64,000 nt of DNA from RHKX01 sp046330285 (GCA_046330285.1 JAXLSX010000011.1:53174-117173), one strand, 5' to 3'. Positions 8,102 to 16,434 are shown, numbered from the stretch's first letter. Numbers and translations are program-made. The notes: generated by a model from the letters alone, not told the origin.

Positions 8102-10705
8102 CTATTCGGTCGGCTCGCTGCCGGTCTCGGCGGCTTCGTCGCCGGCGCCGTCCTCGGAGGACTCGTCCTCCTCGGCGCCCTTGGCTCCGACGCCGACCGG
8201 CTGCTTGTCCTCGCCGACCGGCTTGCTCGGCGGGATCAGCTCGAGCTTCAGCGGCTGGTCGTTCTCGTCGCCCGCCTCGTCGCGGGAGACCAGGACCGTC
8301 GTGCCCGACTCGATCGAGTCGGGGCCGGCCTTGAGCACCTCGTCGGCGAGCGGATCCTCGATGTAGCGCTGGATCGCGCGGCGCAGCGGCCGTGCTCCCA
8401 TCGACGGGTCCCAGCCCTTCTCGACGAGCAGATCCTTCGCCTCTTCGGTCAGGTCGAGCTGGAGCTCGTGCTCGGAGATCTGCGTCCGGACGCGGCCGAT
8501 CAGCAGGTCGATGATGACCTTGATCTCGTCCCGGCTGAGCTTGTGGAAGACGATGACCTCGTCGATCCGGTTCAGGAACTCGGGGCGGAAGACCTTCTTC
8601 AGGTCGCCCATGATCCGCTTCTTCATGTCGTCGTAGGTGGTGCCGGTCTCATCGGTGACCGCGAACCCGAGCGGGGTGTTGCGGGCGATGTCCTGGGCGC
8701 CGACGTTCGACGTCATGATCACGATCGCGTTGCGGAAGTCGACGGTCCGGCCCTGAGCATCGGTCAGGCGGCCGTCCTCGAGGATCTGCAACAGGATGTT
8801 GAAGACGTCGGGGTGGGCCTTCTCGATCTCGTCGAGCAGGAGTACGCAGTACGGCTTCCGCCGCACGGCCTCGGTGAGCTGGCCGCCCTCGTCGTAGCCG
8901 ACGTAGCCGGGAGGCGAGCCGACGAGACGACTGACCGCGTGCTTCTCCATGTACTCGGACATGTCGATCCGCGTCATCGAGTCCTCGTCGCCGAACAAGA
9001 ACTCGGCGAGGGTCCGGGCGAGCTCGGTCTTGCCGACGCCCGAGGGGCCGAGGAAGATGAACGAGCCGGACGGCCGCTTCGGGTCCTTGATCCCGGCACG
9101 GGCGCGGCGGATCGCCTTCGAGACGGCGGTGATCGCGACCTCCTGGCCGACGACGCGCTTGTGCAGCTCCTCCTCCATGCGGACGAGCTTCTTGGTCTCG
9201 GCCTCGGTCAGCTTGAAGACGGGGATGCCGGTCCACATCGAGACGATGTCGGCGATCTCCTCCTCGCCGACGACCGGGCGGGTGCCCTCCTCGCCGGAGC
9301 TCCACTCCTCCTCGAGCTCGCGCTTCTTCGCGGTGAGCTGCCGCTCCTTGTCGCGGAGGTTGGCGGCCTTCTCGAACTCCTGGGCCTCGATCGCGGCCTC
9401 CTTGGCGCGCCGGGTCTCGTCGATCTCGTCCTCGAGATCGCGGTAGACGGGCGGCTGCGACATCGACTTGATCCGCAGCCGCGAGGCGGCCTCGTCGATC
9501 AGGTCGATGGCCTTGTCCGGCAGGAAGCGCTCGGAGATGTAGCGGTCGGCGAGATCGGCGGCGGCGGCGAGGGCCTCGTCGCTGATCTTGACCTTGTGGT
9601 GCTGCTCGTAGCGGTCGCGCAGGCCCTCGAGGATCTGCACGCTCTGCTCGATCGACGGCTGGTCGACCTTGATCTGCTGGAAGCGCCGCTCCAGCGCCGA
9701 GTCGCGCTCGAGGTACTTGCGGTACTCGTCGAGCGTCGTCGCGCCGATCGTCTGCAGCTCGCCGCGGGCGAGCGCCGGCTTGAGGATCGAGGCCGCGTCG
9801 ATCGCGCCCTCGGCCGCGCCGGCACCGACGAGATTGTGGAGCTCGTCGATGAACAGGATGATGTCGCCGCGCTGGGTGATCTCCTTCATCACCTTCTTGA
9901 GGCGCTCCTCGAACTCGCCGCGGTACTTCGAGCCGGCGACCAGGGCCGCCAGGTCGAGCGTGTAGATCTGCTTGTTCCGCAGCAGCTCGGGGACCTCGCC
10001 GTTGGTGATCCGTGCGGCCAGGCCCTCGACGACGGCCGTCTTGCCGACGCCCGGCTCGCCGAGCAGCACCGGGTTGTTCTTGGTGCGCCGGGAGAGGATC
10101 TGCATGATCCGCTCGATCTCGGTCTCGCGGCCGATCACGGGGTCGAGCTTGCCGTCGGCGGCGAGCTTGGTCAGGTTGCGGCCGAACTGGTCGAGCAGCT
10201 TCGAGGACTTCTTGCCCTCGCCGGTTCCCGTCGAGCTCGAGCTGCCGGAGCTGCCCTGACGGCGTCCGCCGGGACCGGACAGCATCCGGATGACCTCGTT
10301 GCGGATCTTCTCGGAGTCGGCGTCGAAGTCGAGCAGGATGCGGGCGGCGACGCCCTCGTTCTCGCGGACCAGGCCGAGCAGGATGTGCTCGGTGCCGATG
10401 TAGTTGTGGCCGAGCGAGAGCGCCTCGCGGAGCGCGAGCTCGAGGACCTTCTTGGCGCGCGGCGTGAACGGGATCTGCCCGGAGGTGACCTCCTCACCGG
10501 AGCCGACGATCCGCACCACCTGGGCACGGACGCGCTCGACGGTGATGTCGAGGGACTCGAGGACGCGGGCGGCGAGCCCTTCCTCCTCGCGGAGAAGGCC
10601 GAGCAGGATGTGCTCGGTGCCGATGTAGTTGTGCTTGAGGGTCCGTGCCTCCTCCTGGGCGAGGACGACGACCTGACGGGCCCTCTCTGTGAATCTCTCG
10701 AACAC
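8102..10705 (-). CDS. clpC: ATP-dependent Clp protease ATP-binding subunit ClpC
   Basis: 867 residues, a Hsp100 unfoldase that feeds proteins to ClpP. Two N-terminal Clp repeats (residues 1-145), AAA+ module 1 with Walker A GEPGVGKTA (near 215), a UVR/coiled-coil middle region (AAIEAQEFEKAANLRDKER, near 430), and AAA+ module 2 with GPSGVGKTELAR (near 550). The C-terminal tail is acidic. The middle region identifies ClpC rather than ClpB. Start is GTG 10705. A -10 box TATACT lies at 10902-10897, so the leader is about 190 nt and contains a possible small ORF ending 3 nt before this start. Confidence 0.95.
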   Translation of the reverse strand: MFERFTERARQVVVLAQEEARTLKHNYIGTEHILLGLLREEEGLAARVLESLDITVERVRAQVVRIVGSGEEVTSGQIPFTPRAKKVLELALREALSLGHNYIGTEHILLGLVRENEGVAARILLDFDADSEKIRNEVIRMLSGPGGRRQGSSGSSSSTGTGEGKKSSKLLDQFGRNLTKLAADGKLDPVIGRETEIERIMQILSRRTKNNPVLLGEPGVGKTAVVEGLAARITNGEVPELLRNKQIYTLDLAALVAGSKYRGEFEERLKKVMKEITQRGDIILFIDELHNLVGAGAAEGAIDAASILKPALARGELQTIGATTLDEYRKYLERDSALERRFQQIKVDQPSIEQSVQILEGLRDRYEQHHKVKISDEALAAAADLADRYISERFLPDKAIDLIDEAASRLRIKSMSQPPVYRDLEDEIDETRRAKEAAIEAQEFEKAANLRDKERQLTAKKRELEEEWSSGEEGTRPVVGEEEIADIVSMWTGIPVFKLTEAETKKLVRMEEELHKRVVGQEVAITAVSKAIRRARAGIKDPKRPSGSFIFLGPSGVGKTELARTLAEFLFGDEDSMTRIDMSEYMEKHAVSRLVGSPPGYVGYDEGGQLTEAVRRKPYCVLLLDEIEKAHPDVFNILLQILEDGRLTDAQGRTVDFRNAIVIMTSNVGAQDIARNTPLGFAVTDETGTTYDDMKKRIMGDLKKVFRPEFLNRIDEVIVFHKLSRDEIKVIIDLLIGRVRTQISEHELQLDLTEEAKDLLVEKGWDPSMGARPLRRAIQRYIEDPLADEVLKAGPDSIESGTTVLVSRDEAGDENDQPLKLELIPPSKPVGEDKQPVGVGAKGAEEDESSEDGAGDEAAETGSEPTE

Positions 10706-10708
10706 TGG

Positions 10709-10858
10709 CTACCTGACCTGTCTTCCGTGGGTACTTGAGCTCGGGGTCGTAATCCTCGGACCCCGCCCGGACGCTTGCCCGTCCCCGGCCTGGACGCTCC
10801 CCGGGAATGCGCTGCCACCGGAGTTCTGAATCAAATTCTTCGGCGCCTGCTTGCCGAT
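10709..10858 (-). CDS. Possible leader peptide upstream of clpC
   Basis: A 49-codon frame beginning with ATC at 10858, 7 nt after GGAGGG, and ending TAG 3 nt before the clpC start. Such spacing would couple its translation to clpC. The encoded peptide resembles nothing I know. A second frame across the same leader encodes two related peptides (EEFDSELRWQRIPG and EDYDPELKYPRKTG) 26 codons apart, which argues for coding in that frame instead. Treat as a hypothesis. Confidence 0.2.
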   Translation of the reverse strand: MGKQAPKNLIQNSGGSAFPGSVQAGDGQASGRGPRITTPSSSTHGRQVR

Positions 10859-10896
10859 CGTTCAGCCCTCCGGTTTGTGGTTTGCGCGGATGCAGA

Positions 10897-10902
10897 AGTA
10901 TA
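10897..10902 (-). promoter_or_regulatory. -10 box TATACT of clpC
   Basis: TATACT on the minus strand about 190 nt before the clpC start. I see no matching -35 hexamer. Confidence 0.45.
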
Positions 10903-11009
10903 GACGGGGGTGTCGGTCGGTCCGGCGGCATGGCGCGCCCATGCCACCGGCTTCCCCGCAACCTGCGGAAGCCGCGGCGGCGCGCCGGCGCGGCGGCGGT
11001 TCGGGCGGC

Positions 11010-11015
11010 TAGGTT
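11010..11015 (+). promoter_or_regulatory. -10 box TAGGTT
   Basis: TAGGTT followed after 9 nt by ATG 11025; a near-leaderless promoter. Confidence 0.45.
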
Positions 11016-11024
11016 TTCGGCGCG

Positions 11025-12284
11025 ATGGCGTACGACGCGACCACGGGGCTCCTCGATTCCTTCGTCGCCGGTAACGGGCTGAGCCCCGGCACCGACGGCC
11101 CGCTCCCAACCGACGGCGGTCTCTTCGGGCGCACCAGCTTCAAGGTCGAGGGAGCCGGCCACGGCGAGTTGCCCGGAGGCCTGAAGGGCACGATCCTCCA
11201 CTGCACCTACGAGGTCCGCTCCGACGACTCGACCAGGACCTACCAGCGCACCGCCGTCGTCGCCCGGGTGCCGGCGGCGATGGGGTATCTGCCCTACCTG
11301 ATGGTCGGTTCCGGGATCGACCTCTCGACCGCGGGCGCCGGCGCCGAGCGCTACGACGCCGCCGAGGGCGTCCGCGCGCTCGTCGAGAAGGGCGTCGACC
11401 GCGGCTGGCTGACCGAGCTCTTCTCCCCCGCCTTCAGCGAGTGGCTCCAGCGCAGCCCCGGCGACTTCGGCGCCGAGTACCTCGCCGGGGTCCTGACGGT
11501 CGTCCGCGACACGCTCATCACCGACGCGACCGAGCTGACGAACCTCTGCGCCGACGCCGCCAAGATCGCCGGCCGGCTGCGCGAGGAGGCGTCCGAGGCG
11601 ACCGAGGCCGGGGGCGGCAAGGCGGCGAAGAACGTGAAGGTCGACCGCAACGCCCGGATCGCGGCCGGCGTCATCGACGAACTCGGGCCTGGAAGCCCCG
11701 CCGACGTCGCCTCCGAGCTGTCCGCGGCATCGGCGATCGCCCGGCGCGACGGCGGCACGATCGCGCGGACGATCAAGCTGACGATCCTCTGGCTCGTCGG
11801 CATCAACGTGATCGGGGGCGGGATCTACGGCCTCCTGCTCAACCTCGGCGACCCGCTGAAGGCGGTGCTGATCTATCAGGTGATCCTGGTCCTGATCGTC
11901 GCGCCGCTGACGTTCCGGTCGGTCTCGCGCTCGGTCGCGACGATCGCTTCGGAGGAGGCCTTCTTTCGCGGCTACGCGAAGGCCCACGACCTGAAGGCGC
12001 TCGAGCCGCTCGCGTTCGCCGCCGAGTACGCGGACGCGAACCTGCCCGGGGAGCCGGTACGTGTCTTCGAGGGCTCGTTCGGAGGCGAGCCCGGAGTCCT
12101 GATGACGACCGGCGACGGGCGCACGCGGGGCGATCAGATCGCCCTCGTCCGCGGGATCCGGGGACCGACGGCGACGACCGAGCTCAACGTCTCGGCGCCG
12201 GGCATCTCGGCCCGTGACCTCGACGCCGCGGTCGAGACCCTGGTGCTCGACCTCGAAACCGCACCGCCGACGGCCACCGGCTGA
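11025..12284 (+). CDS. Hypothetical membrane-anchored protein
   Basis: 419 residues, not recognised. The N-terminal 240 residues are soluble and rich in charged residues and contain a repeated theme of compact beta-type segments. Two hydrophobic segments follow (LTILWLVGINVIGGGIYGLL and AVLIYQVILVLIVAPL, about 250-300), then a soluble C-terminal domain of about 110 residues. Both soluble domains share an opening like GRTSFKVEGAGHGE / VFEGSFGGEPG, so they may face the same side of the membrane. No signal peptide. The start follows a TAGGTT box by 9 nt, which supports ATG 11025. Confidence 0.6.
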   Translation: MAYDATTGLLDSFVAGNGLSPGTDGPLPTDGGLFGRTSFKVEGAGHGELPGGLKGTILHCTYEVRSDDSTRTYQRTAVVARVPAAMGYLPYLMVGSGIDLSTAGAGAERYDAAEGVRALVEKGVDRGWLTELFSPAFSEWLQRSPGDFGAEYLAGVLTVVRDTLITDATELTNLCADAAKIAGRLREEASEATEAGGGKAAKNVKVDRNARIAAGVIDELGPGSPADVASELSAASAIARRDGGTIARTIKLTILWLVGINVIGGGIYGLLLNLGDPLKAVLIYQVILVLIVAPLTFRSVSRSVATIASEEAFFRGYAKAHDLKALEPLAFAAEYADANLPGEPVRVFEGSFGGEPGVLMTTGDGRTRGDQIALVRGIRGPTATTELNVSAPGISARDLDAAVETLVLDLETAPPTATG

Positions 12285-12314
12285 GCGAGTGGCGAAACGA
12301 GCTGCGGCCGCTGG

Positions 12315-12320
12315 TAGGGT
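12315..12320 (+). promoter_or_regulatory. -10 box TAGGGT
   Basis: TAGGGT followed after 10 nt by ATG 12331. Confidence 0.45.
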
Positions 12321-12330
12321 GCCGCCCGGG

Positions 12331-12945
12331 ATGGGTCGTTCGCGCTTTGCACTGCCGGCGCTGGTTGCGCTGATCGCACTCGTCGCCGCGATCCCCTCCA
12401 GCGCCTCCGAGCCCGCCGCGAACGCCCGCGCCGGCGGCAACTTCGTCAAGCACTCGGGCCCCAACTGGGTCTGGTTCGGGCCCCAGAGCTGGCAGGCCGC
12501 ATACGGCACCTACGGGCTCTCGATCTTCGGCGACGACGGAGAGAGCATCGACTACGGCGGCTCGTCCACCGTCTGCGGCGGGACGCCGGCCAAGTGGTTC
12601 GACGGACGCCGCCGCGCGTTCGCATCGCTCCCGGGCCTCTCGCGGGTCAAGTTCCGAAAGATCAGCCGGATCCGGACCAACCGCCCGTTCAACCGCGGTG
12701 GCACCGCGTCGCAGACGATGAAGTTCTCGGCCCGGGCCAACGGCAAGAAGATCGGCGGCGAGCTCGGCTTCCAGTACGCGCTCTACATCTACGACCAGCA
12801 GTACTGCTACCAGGCCCAGCTCTACAAGGCCGCGGTCGACGACCGGAACTTCAAGCAGTCGATGAAGACGGTCGACGCCGTCTGGGATCGGACCGCCTAC
12901 AGCGGCCCGGGGCTGCCGATCAACCCCGACACCGGGCTGCCCTAG
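12331..12945 (+). CDS. Secreted protein of unknown function
   Basis: 204 residues. A clear signal peptide (ALPALVALIALVAAIPSSAS) ends near residue 28. The mature part is basic and aromatic (NWVWFGPQSWQAAYGTYGLS, YALYIYDQQYCYQ) with two cysteines, one near residue 80 and one near 155, that could form a disulfide. It may be an extracellular binding or surface protein; no family is recognised. An in-frame GTG further upstream exists, but the ATG sits at the expected distance from the TAGGGT box and gives a proper signal peptide. Confidence 0.7.
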   Translation: MGRSRFALPALVALIALVAAIPSSASEPAANARAGGNFVKHSGPNWVWFGPQSWQAAYGTYGLSIFGDDGESIDYGGSSTVCGGTPAKWFDGRRRAFASLPGLSRVKFRKISRIRTNRPFNRGGTASQTMKFSARANGKKIGGELGFQYALYIYDQQYCYQAQLYKAAVDDRNFKQSMKTVDAVWDRTAYSGPGLPINPDTGLP

Positions 12946-12994
12946 CGAGTCGCGGGCGTAGGCGCCGCCGGGCGGCCTTATCTAGCCTGCAGGG

Positions 12995-13507
12995 ATCGCC
13001 GCGGCCACCATCGACATCCGCCTCGCCGCCCCCGAGGACCTGCCGCGGATCTTCGCGATCTACAACCGCGAGGTGGAAGGCAGCGTCTCGACGTTCGACA
13101 TCGAGCCCCGCGAGCCCGGCCGCGACGACGAGTGGCTGACCGCTCGCGCCCCCTACCACCCGGTCACGGTCGCGGTCGAGGACGGCAAGGTCGTCGGCTG
13201 GGCCTCGATCGGTCCCTGGTCCCCGCGCGGCGCCTATCGGCGGACCGGCGAGGTCTCGGTCTACGTCGACCCGGTCAGCCGCGGTGCCGGCATCGGCCGG
13301 GCGCTGCTCGCCGATCTGGTCGAACGGGCGCGCTCGCTGCCCGAGATCCACGTCCTGCTCGCCCGGATCGCGCAGCCGAACCCTGCGAGCGTCACCGTCC
13401 ACGAGGCGGTCGGCTTCCGCTCGTTCGGCACCCAGCGCCGCTGCGGCGAGAAGCTCGGCCGGATCCTCGACGTGGAGCTGTTCGACCTGCACCTGGACGA
13501 GGTGTAG
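12995..13507 (+). CDS. GNAT-family N-acetyltransferase (phosphinothricin/YncA type), AUC start suspected
   Basis: About 170 residues. The acetyl-CoA site motif is clear (SRGAGIGRALLADL, near residue 98), with the family opening IRLAAPEDLPRIFAIYNREV and the segment STFDIEPREP seen in phosphinothricin acetyltransferase-like enzymes. The stop at 12983 leaves no ATG, GTG or TTG before a GTG at 13073, which would delete the first strand and helix. ATC at 12995 lies 6 nt after TAGCCT (12983-12988), as in the leaderless genes of this window; ATC at 13010 is the alternative. A single substitution from ATG could also explain it. Confidence 0.8.
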   Translation: MAAATIDIRLAAPEDLPRIFAIYNREVEGSVSTFDIEPREPGRDDEWLTARAPYHPVTVAVEDGKVVGWASIGPWSPRGAYRRTGEVSVYVDPVSRGAGIGRALLADLVERARSLPEIHVLLARIAQPNPASVTVHEAVGFRSFGTQRRCGEKLGRILDVELFDLHLDEV

Positions 13508-13616
13508 GCGGACGGGTCGTTCGGCGGCGGCTTGGGCGCGCGGTTATCGGCGCGGTGCAAAGGGATTAGGGCAGTGAGGGGGATGCGGGCGGGCGGTTGA
13601 GGAGGCTCACGCCGGG

Positions 13617-13662
13617 CACTGGGCCGGGTTGTGGGTCGTATGGACACCAAACTCGGCCCAGT
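13617..13662. repeat. CAYTG hairpin family, copy A
   Basis: Left arm CACTGGGCCGGGTT (13617-13630), loop of 18 nt, right arm AAACTCGGCCCAGT (13649-13662). One mismatch in the stem. Shares arm ends and the GGGTT step with copy D at 36.7 kb while the centre of the stem differs and still pairs. Confidence 0.65.
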
Positions 13663-13667
13663 ACGAG

Positions 13668-13716
13668 CCATTGATCGGGATCGTGGTTGCTGAGCAGCCC
13701 AAATCCCGATCAGTGG
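13668..13716. repeat. CAYTG hairpin family, copy B
   Basis: Left arm CCATTGATCGGGAT (13668-13681), right arm ATCCCGATCAGTGG (13703-13716); fully paired with one G-T wobble. It starts 5 nt after copy A and resembles copy C at 36.6 kb (GGGAT subtype). Confidence 0.65.
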
Positions 13717-13836
13717 CCGGGTCCGACATCCGACATCGCCCGCTCACCCTCAATCACGAGCTCAGGCCGCATCGACCAGCGACGCCCAAGGGCCGGGCGG
13801 GGGTGTGCCCCGCCGGCTTCACGCGCGGAGAAGGGT

Positions 13837-13898
13837 CGGTGGGGATGGGTCCCGCCGACACTCAGCACGAAGTGCGGAGGCGGGGTCCATCCCCACCG
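13837..13898. repeat. Long imperfect inverted repeat downstream of greA
   Basis: Arms CGGTGGGGATGGGTCCCGCC (13837-13856) and its complement at 13879-13898, with two mismatches. The loop holds a second small hairpin GCAC-GAA-GTGC. It could be a terminator for greA (minus) or a structured RNA. Confidence 0.55.
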
Positions 13899-13961
13899 GC
13901 CCGCCCCCGAAAACCTCGCGGAGGCGGGGCATGCCGCCGCCCGGCCCCGCCGACGACCGAA

Positions 13962-14441
13962 CTAAGCGGCCTCGATCTTCGTGATCTTCAGCTCCTTGGC
14001 CGGACCCCGCGGAACCTCGACGCTGACGATCTCACCGCGCTTGCGGCCCATCAGGGCCTTGCCGATCGGGGACTCGTGGGAGAGCTTCTCCTCGGCCGGG
14101 TTGGCCTCGGCCGAGCCGACGAGCTGGAACTTGCGGGAGTCGCCGGTCTTCTGGTCCTTGACGTGGACCTTGACGCCGACGGAGACGACGCCGGTGTCGA
14201 CCTGATCCTTGTCGACGACGATCGCCCGGCGGACACGCTCCTCCATCTGGGCGATCCGCTGCTCGAGCATGGCCTGCTCGTTCTTCGCGTCGTCGTACTC
14301 GGAGTTCTCGGCGATGTCGCCGAACTCGCGGGCCTCCTTGATCCGCTCGGCGACCTCGCGCCGGCGCGTGGTCTGGAGCTCCTCGAGCTCCGCCTTCAGC
14401 TTCTCGAGACCTTCGGGAGTGATCAGGGACTCTCTGGCCAC
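13962..14441 (-). CDS. greA: Transcription elongation factor GreA
   Basis: 159 residues, full length. GreA inserts its N-terminal coiled coil into the RNA polymerase secondary channel and stimulates cleavage of backtracked RNA. The coiled-coil tip carries the acidic pair (EFGDIAENSEYDDAKNEQA), and the C-terminal FKBP-like domain includes SPIGKALMGRKRGEIV. GTG 14441 follows GAGGAAGG by 6 nt. A classical promoter lies about 120 nt upstream (14557-14584), so this gene has a real leader, unlike many neighbours. Confidence 0.96.
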   Translation of the reverse strand: MARESLITPEGLEKLKAELEELQTTRRREVAERIKEAREFGDIAENSEYDDAKNEQAMLEQRIAQMEERVRRAIVVDKDQVDTGVVSVGVKVHVKDQKTGDSRKFQLVGSAEANPAEEKLSHESPIGKALMGRKRGEIVSVEVPRGPAKELKITKIEAA

Positions 14442-14556
14442 GTTCTACCTTCCTCGTGTTCGTCCCCGGTTGCCGTCTGAAAACGCCCTCCCGGAGAACA
14501 GAAACGCCCGATTCGCAGTCCCGCGAGGGGCCGCTGGTCGGGCACGGCGGCGCGGA

Positions 14557-14584
14557 ACTATAGCAACGGCTCTCGCCGGTTCAA
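14557..14584 (-). promoter_or_regulatory. Sigma-70-type promoter of greA
   Basis: Minus strand TTGAAC (14584-14579), 16-nt spacer, TATAGT (14562-14557). The transcript would carry a leader of about 110 nt. Confidence 0.65.
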
Positions 14585-14627
14585 TCGGCCTGGGACGCGA
14601 TGCCCGCGGGTGCGTGGAAACGCCGGC

Positions 14628-15623
14628 TCAGGCGGCCGCGAGACGTGCGGCGCCGAGGTCGCGAACGCGCTCGCGGGCCTCGTCGAGGTCCTCGAGCTGC
14701 TGGAAGGCGGCGGCGTCGCGGTGCGCCACCCCCATCCGCGCCAGATACCAGGGGTAGAACTTGCGCAGGTAGTGGGAGGCGCGCTGCGCCCCGAGGTGCT
14801 CCTCGGCGGCGTCGATCACCCAGAGCAGCTCGGCGGCGATCTCCTCGCGGTCGGGCGCTGCTGTGCGGCGGCCGGTCAGCTCCTCGAAGATCCACGGGTA
14901 GCCGAACGAACCGCGGGCGATCATGACCGCGTCGGCGCCCGACTCGCTGTAGGCGGTGCGGGCGGACTCGGCGCTGTCGAGGCCGCCGGAGACGATGACC
15001 GGGACGTCGATCAGCCCGGTCAGCTCGCGCACGAGCGCGTAGTCGGGCATCCCCTTGTGCTGGACGGCCGCCGAGCGGGGATGGAAGGCGATCGCCGCCA
15101 CCCCGGCCTCGCGGACGAGCCGGACGGCGACGTCGACGCCCGAGCGGTCGCCGGCGCGAAGGCCCGAGCGCAGCTTCACCGTCACCGGCCTGCCGCCGCC
15201 CTCGACGGCAGCCGCCGCGACGGCGACGGCGAGATCGGGGTCGGAGATCAGCTCAGCGCCGGCGCCGGTCTTGCGGACCTTCTTGACCGGACAGCCCATG
15301 TTCAGGTCGATCAGATCGGCGCCGGCCTCGGTGGCGACGGCGGCCGCTCCTCGCATCACGTCGGGGTCGGCTCCGAAGAGCTGGATCGAGGTCGGATGCT
15401 CATCGGGGTGGATCCGCAGGAGCTCGGTCATCGTGCGCTCGTTCCCGTAGTGGATCGCGTGGCTCGAGACCATCTCGGAGACCGCGAGCCCGGCCCCGTG
15501 GCGGCGAGCCTGGAGGCGCACGAACCAGTTGCCGATCCCGGCGAGCGGCGCCAGCAGCACGCGGTTGGAGATCGGGACGCCGCCGATCTCGAACGGCTCG
15601 GTCAGGGCCGGCTGCGGGCTCAC
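14628..15623 (-). CDS. dusB: tRNA-dihydrouridine synthase, DusB type
   Basis: 331 residues. An FMN enzyme that reduces uridines in tRNA. The TIM-barrel motifs are in place: APLAGIGNW, SEMVSSHAI, the catalytic-cysteine segment NMGCPVKKVRKTGAGAEL (near residue 105), and HPRSAAVQHKG. GTG 15623 overlaps the coaX stop as GTGA, so both are translated from one message. The C-terminal helical domain (RASHYLRKFYPWYLARMG) binds tRNA in the family. Confidence 0.93.
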   Translation of the reverse strand: MSPQPALTEPFEIGGVPISNRVLLAPLAGIGNWFVRLQARRHGAGLAVSEMVSSHAIHYGNERTMTELLRIHPDEHPTSIQLFGADPDVMRGAAAVATEAGADLIDLNMGCPVKKVRKTGAGAELISDPDLAVAVAAAAVEGGGRPVTVKLRSGLRAGDRSGVDVAVRLVREAGVAAIAFHPRSAAVQHKGMPDYALVRELTGLIDVPVIVSGGLDSAESARTAYSESGADAVMIARGSFGYPWIFEELTGRRTAAPDREEIAAELLWVIDAAEEHLGAQRASHYLRKFYPWYLARMGVAHRDAAAFQQLEDLDEARERVRDLGAARLAAA

Positions 15624-16384
15624 CGGTTCCGCTCCCAGATCAGCCTCAGGCCGGTCAGCGTCAGGTAGGGGTCGACGATGTCGATGGTCTCGCAGAGCGG
15701 AGCGATCGTCGTCGCCATGCCGCCGGTCGCGATCACGGTCGCGTCCTCGCCGAGCTCCTCGCGCATCCGCGCGACGACCCCGTCGACGAGGCCGGCGAAC
15801 CCGTAGGCGAACCCGGACTGGAGCGCCGTCTGCGTGTTCCGGCCGATCGCCTGCTCGGGACGCGTGAGCTGGAAACGCGGCAGCTTCGCGGCCCGCGAGG
15901 AGAGGGCGTCGATCGAGACCTCGAGCCCGGGGGCGATGACCCCGCCGAGGTACTCGCCGTCGGCCGAGACGGCGTCGACGTTGATCGACGTCCCGAAGTC
16001 GACCGACAGGCAGCGGCCGCCGACCCGCTCGAATGAGGAGACGGCGTTGACGAGCCGGTCGGAGCCGAGCTCGTGCGGGTTGTCGATCAGGATCGGCATC
16101 CCGGTCTTCGCGGCCGGGCCGACCGCGACGAACGGCACGTCGAAGTGGCGTGTACAGAGCCGCTCGTACTCGGGAGCGAGGCGCGGCACGACGGTCGAGA
16201 GGATCAGCCCCTCGACGTCGCCGCGATCGAGGTCGCGGAACTCGAGCGAGCCGGCGATCGCCAGTGCGAGCTCGTCGGCGGTCGAGTCGCCGCGGGTCGC
16301 CAGGCGCCAGTCGCCGATCAGCTCGGCGCCGGCGAAGGCGCCGACGTGCGTCTGGGTGTTGCCGACGTCGACCGCGAGGAGCAT
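15620..16384 (-). CDS. coaX: Type III pantothenate kinase
   Basis: 254 residues. First step of coenzyme A synthesis; type III kinases are ASKHA-fold and not inhibited by CoA. The phosphate loop DVGNTQTHVG is at the N-terminus, with NPHELGSDRLVNA and the catalytic Asp segment DFGTSINVDAV. ATG 16384 lies 6 nt after GACAAT (16396-16391), a leaderless arrangement. Divergent from the glutathione S-transferase-like gene, with only 50 bp between. Confidence 0.94.
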   Translation of the reverse strand: MLLAVDVGNTQTHVGAFAGAELIGDWRLATRGDSTADELALAIAGSLEFRDLDRGDVEGLILSTVVPRLAPEYERLCTRHFDVPFVAVGPAAKTGMPILIDNPHELGSDRLVNAVSSFERVGGRCLSVDFGTSINVDAVSADGEYLGGVIAPGLEVSIDALSSRAAKLPRFQLTRPEQAIGRNTQTALQSGFAYGFAGLVDGVVARMREELGEDATVIATGGMATTIAPLCETIDIVDPYLTLTGLRLIWERNR

Positions 16385-16390
16385 CGGCCG

Positions 16391-16396
16391 ATTGTC
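16391..16396 (-). promoter_or_regulatory. -10 box GACAAT of coaX
   Basis: Minus strand, 6 nt before ATG 16384. Confidence 0.4.
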
Positions 16397-16421
16397 GCAA
16401 CCGCCGCGTGCCGGATGCGTG

Positions 16422-16427
16422 TAGGTT
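16422..16427 (+). promoter_or_regulatory. -10 box TAGGTT of the GST-like gene
   Basis: TAGGTT followed after 7 nt by ATG 16435. Confidence 0.5.
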
Positions 16428-16434
16428 CGCCGCC

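Larger units (their letters stand above)
10706..11024. other. 319-bp divergent intergenic region clpC / 11025 gene
   Basis: It holds the clpC leader and -10 box, and TAGGTT (11010-11015) for the plus-strand gene. Between them (10905-11000) there are only GC-rich runs; I see no further gene. Confidence 0.6.
13508..13961. other. 454-bp convergent intergenic region packed with hairpins
   Basis: It lies between the 3' ends of the GNAT gene and greA. It contains two members of the CAYTG hairpin family (13617-13716) and a long imperfect inverted repeat (13837-13898). I see no coding frame that looks real. Confidence 0.7.

Noticed and set aside
10805..10845. CtsR or HspR operator in front of clpC
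   Set aside because: GAATCAAATTC is a small palindrome but matches neither the CtsR heptad repeat nor HAIR; no ctsR gene lies nearby.
14442..14627. tRNA gene between greA and dusB
   Set aside because: No cloverleaf with a T-loop GTTCRA and acceptor pairing; the TTCAAT at 14580 belongs to the greA -35 box.
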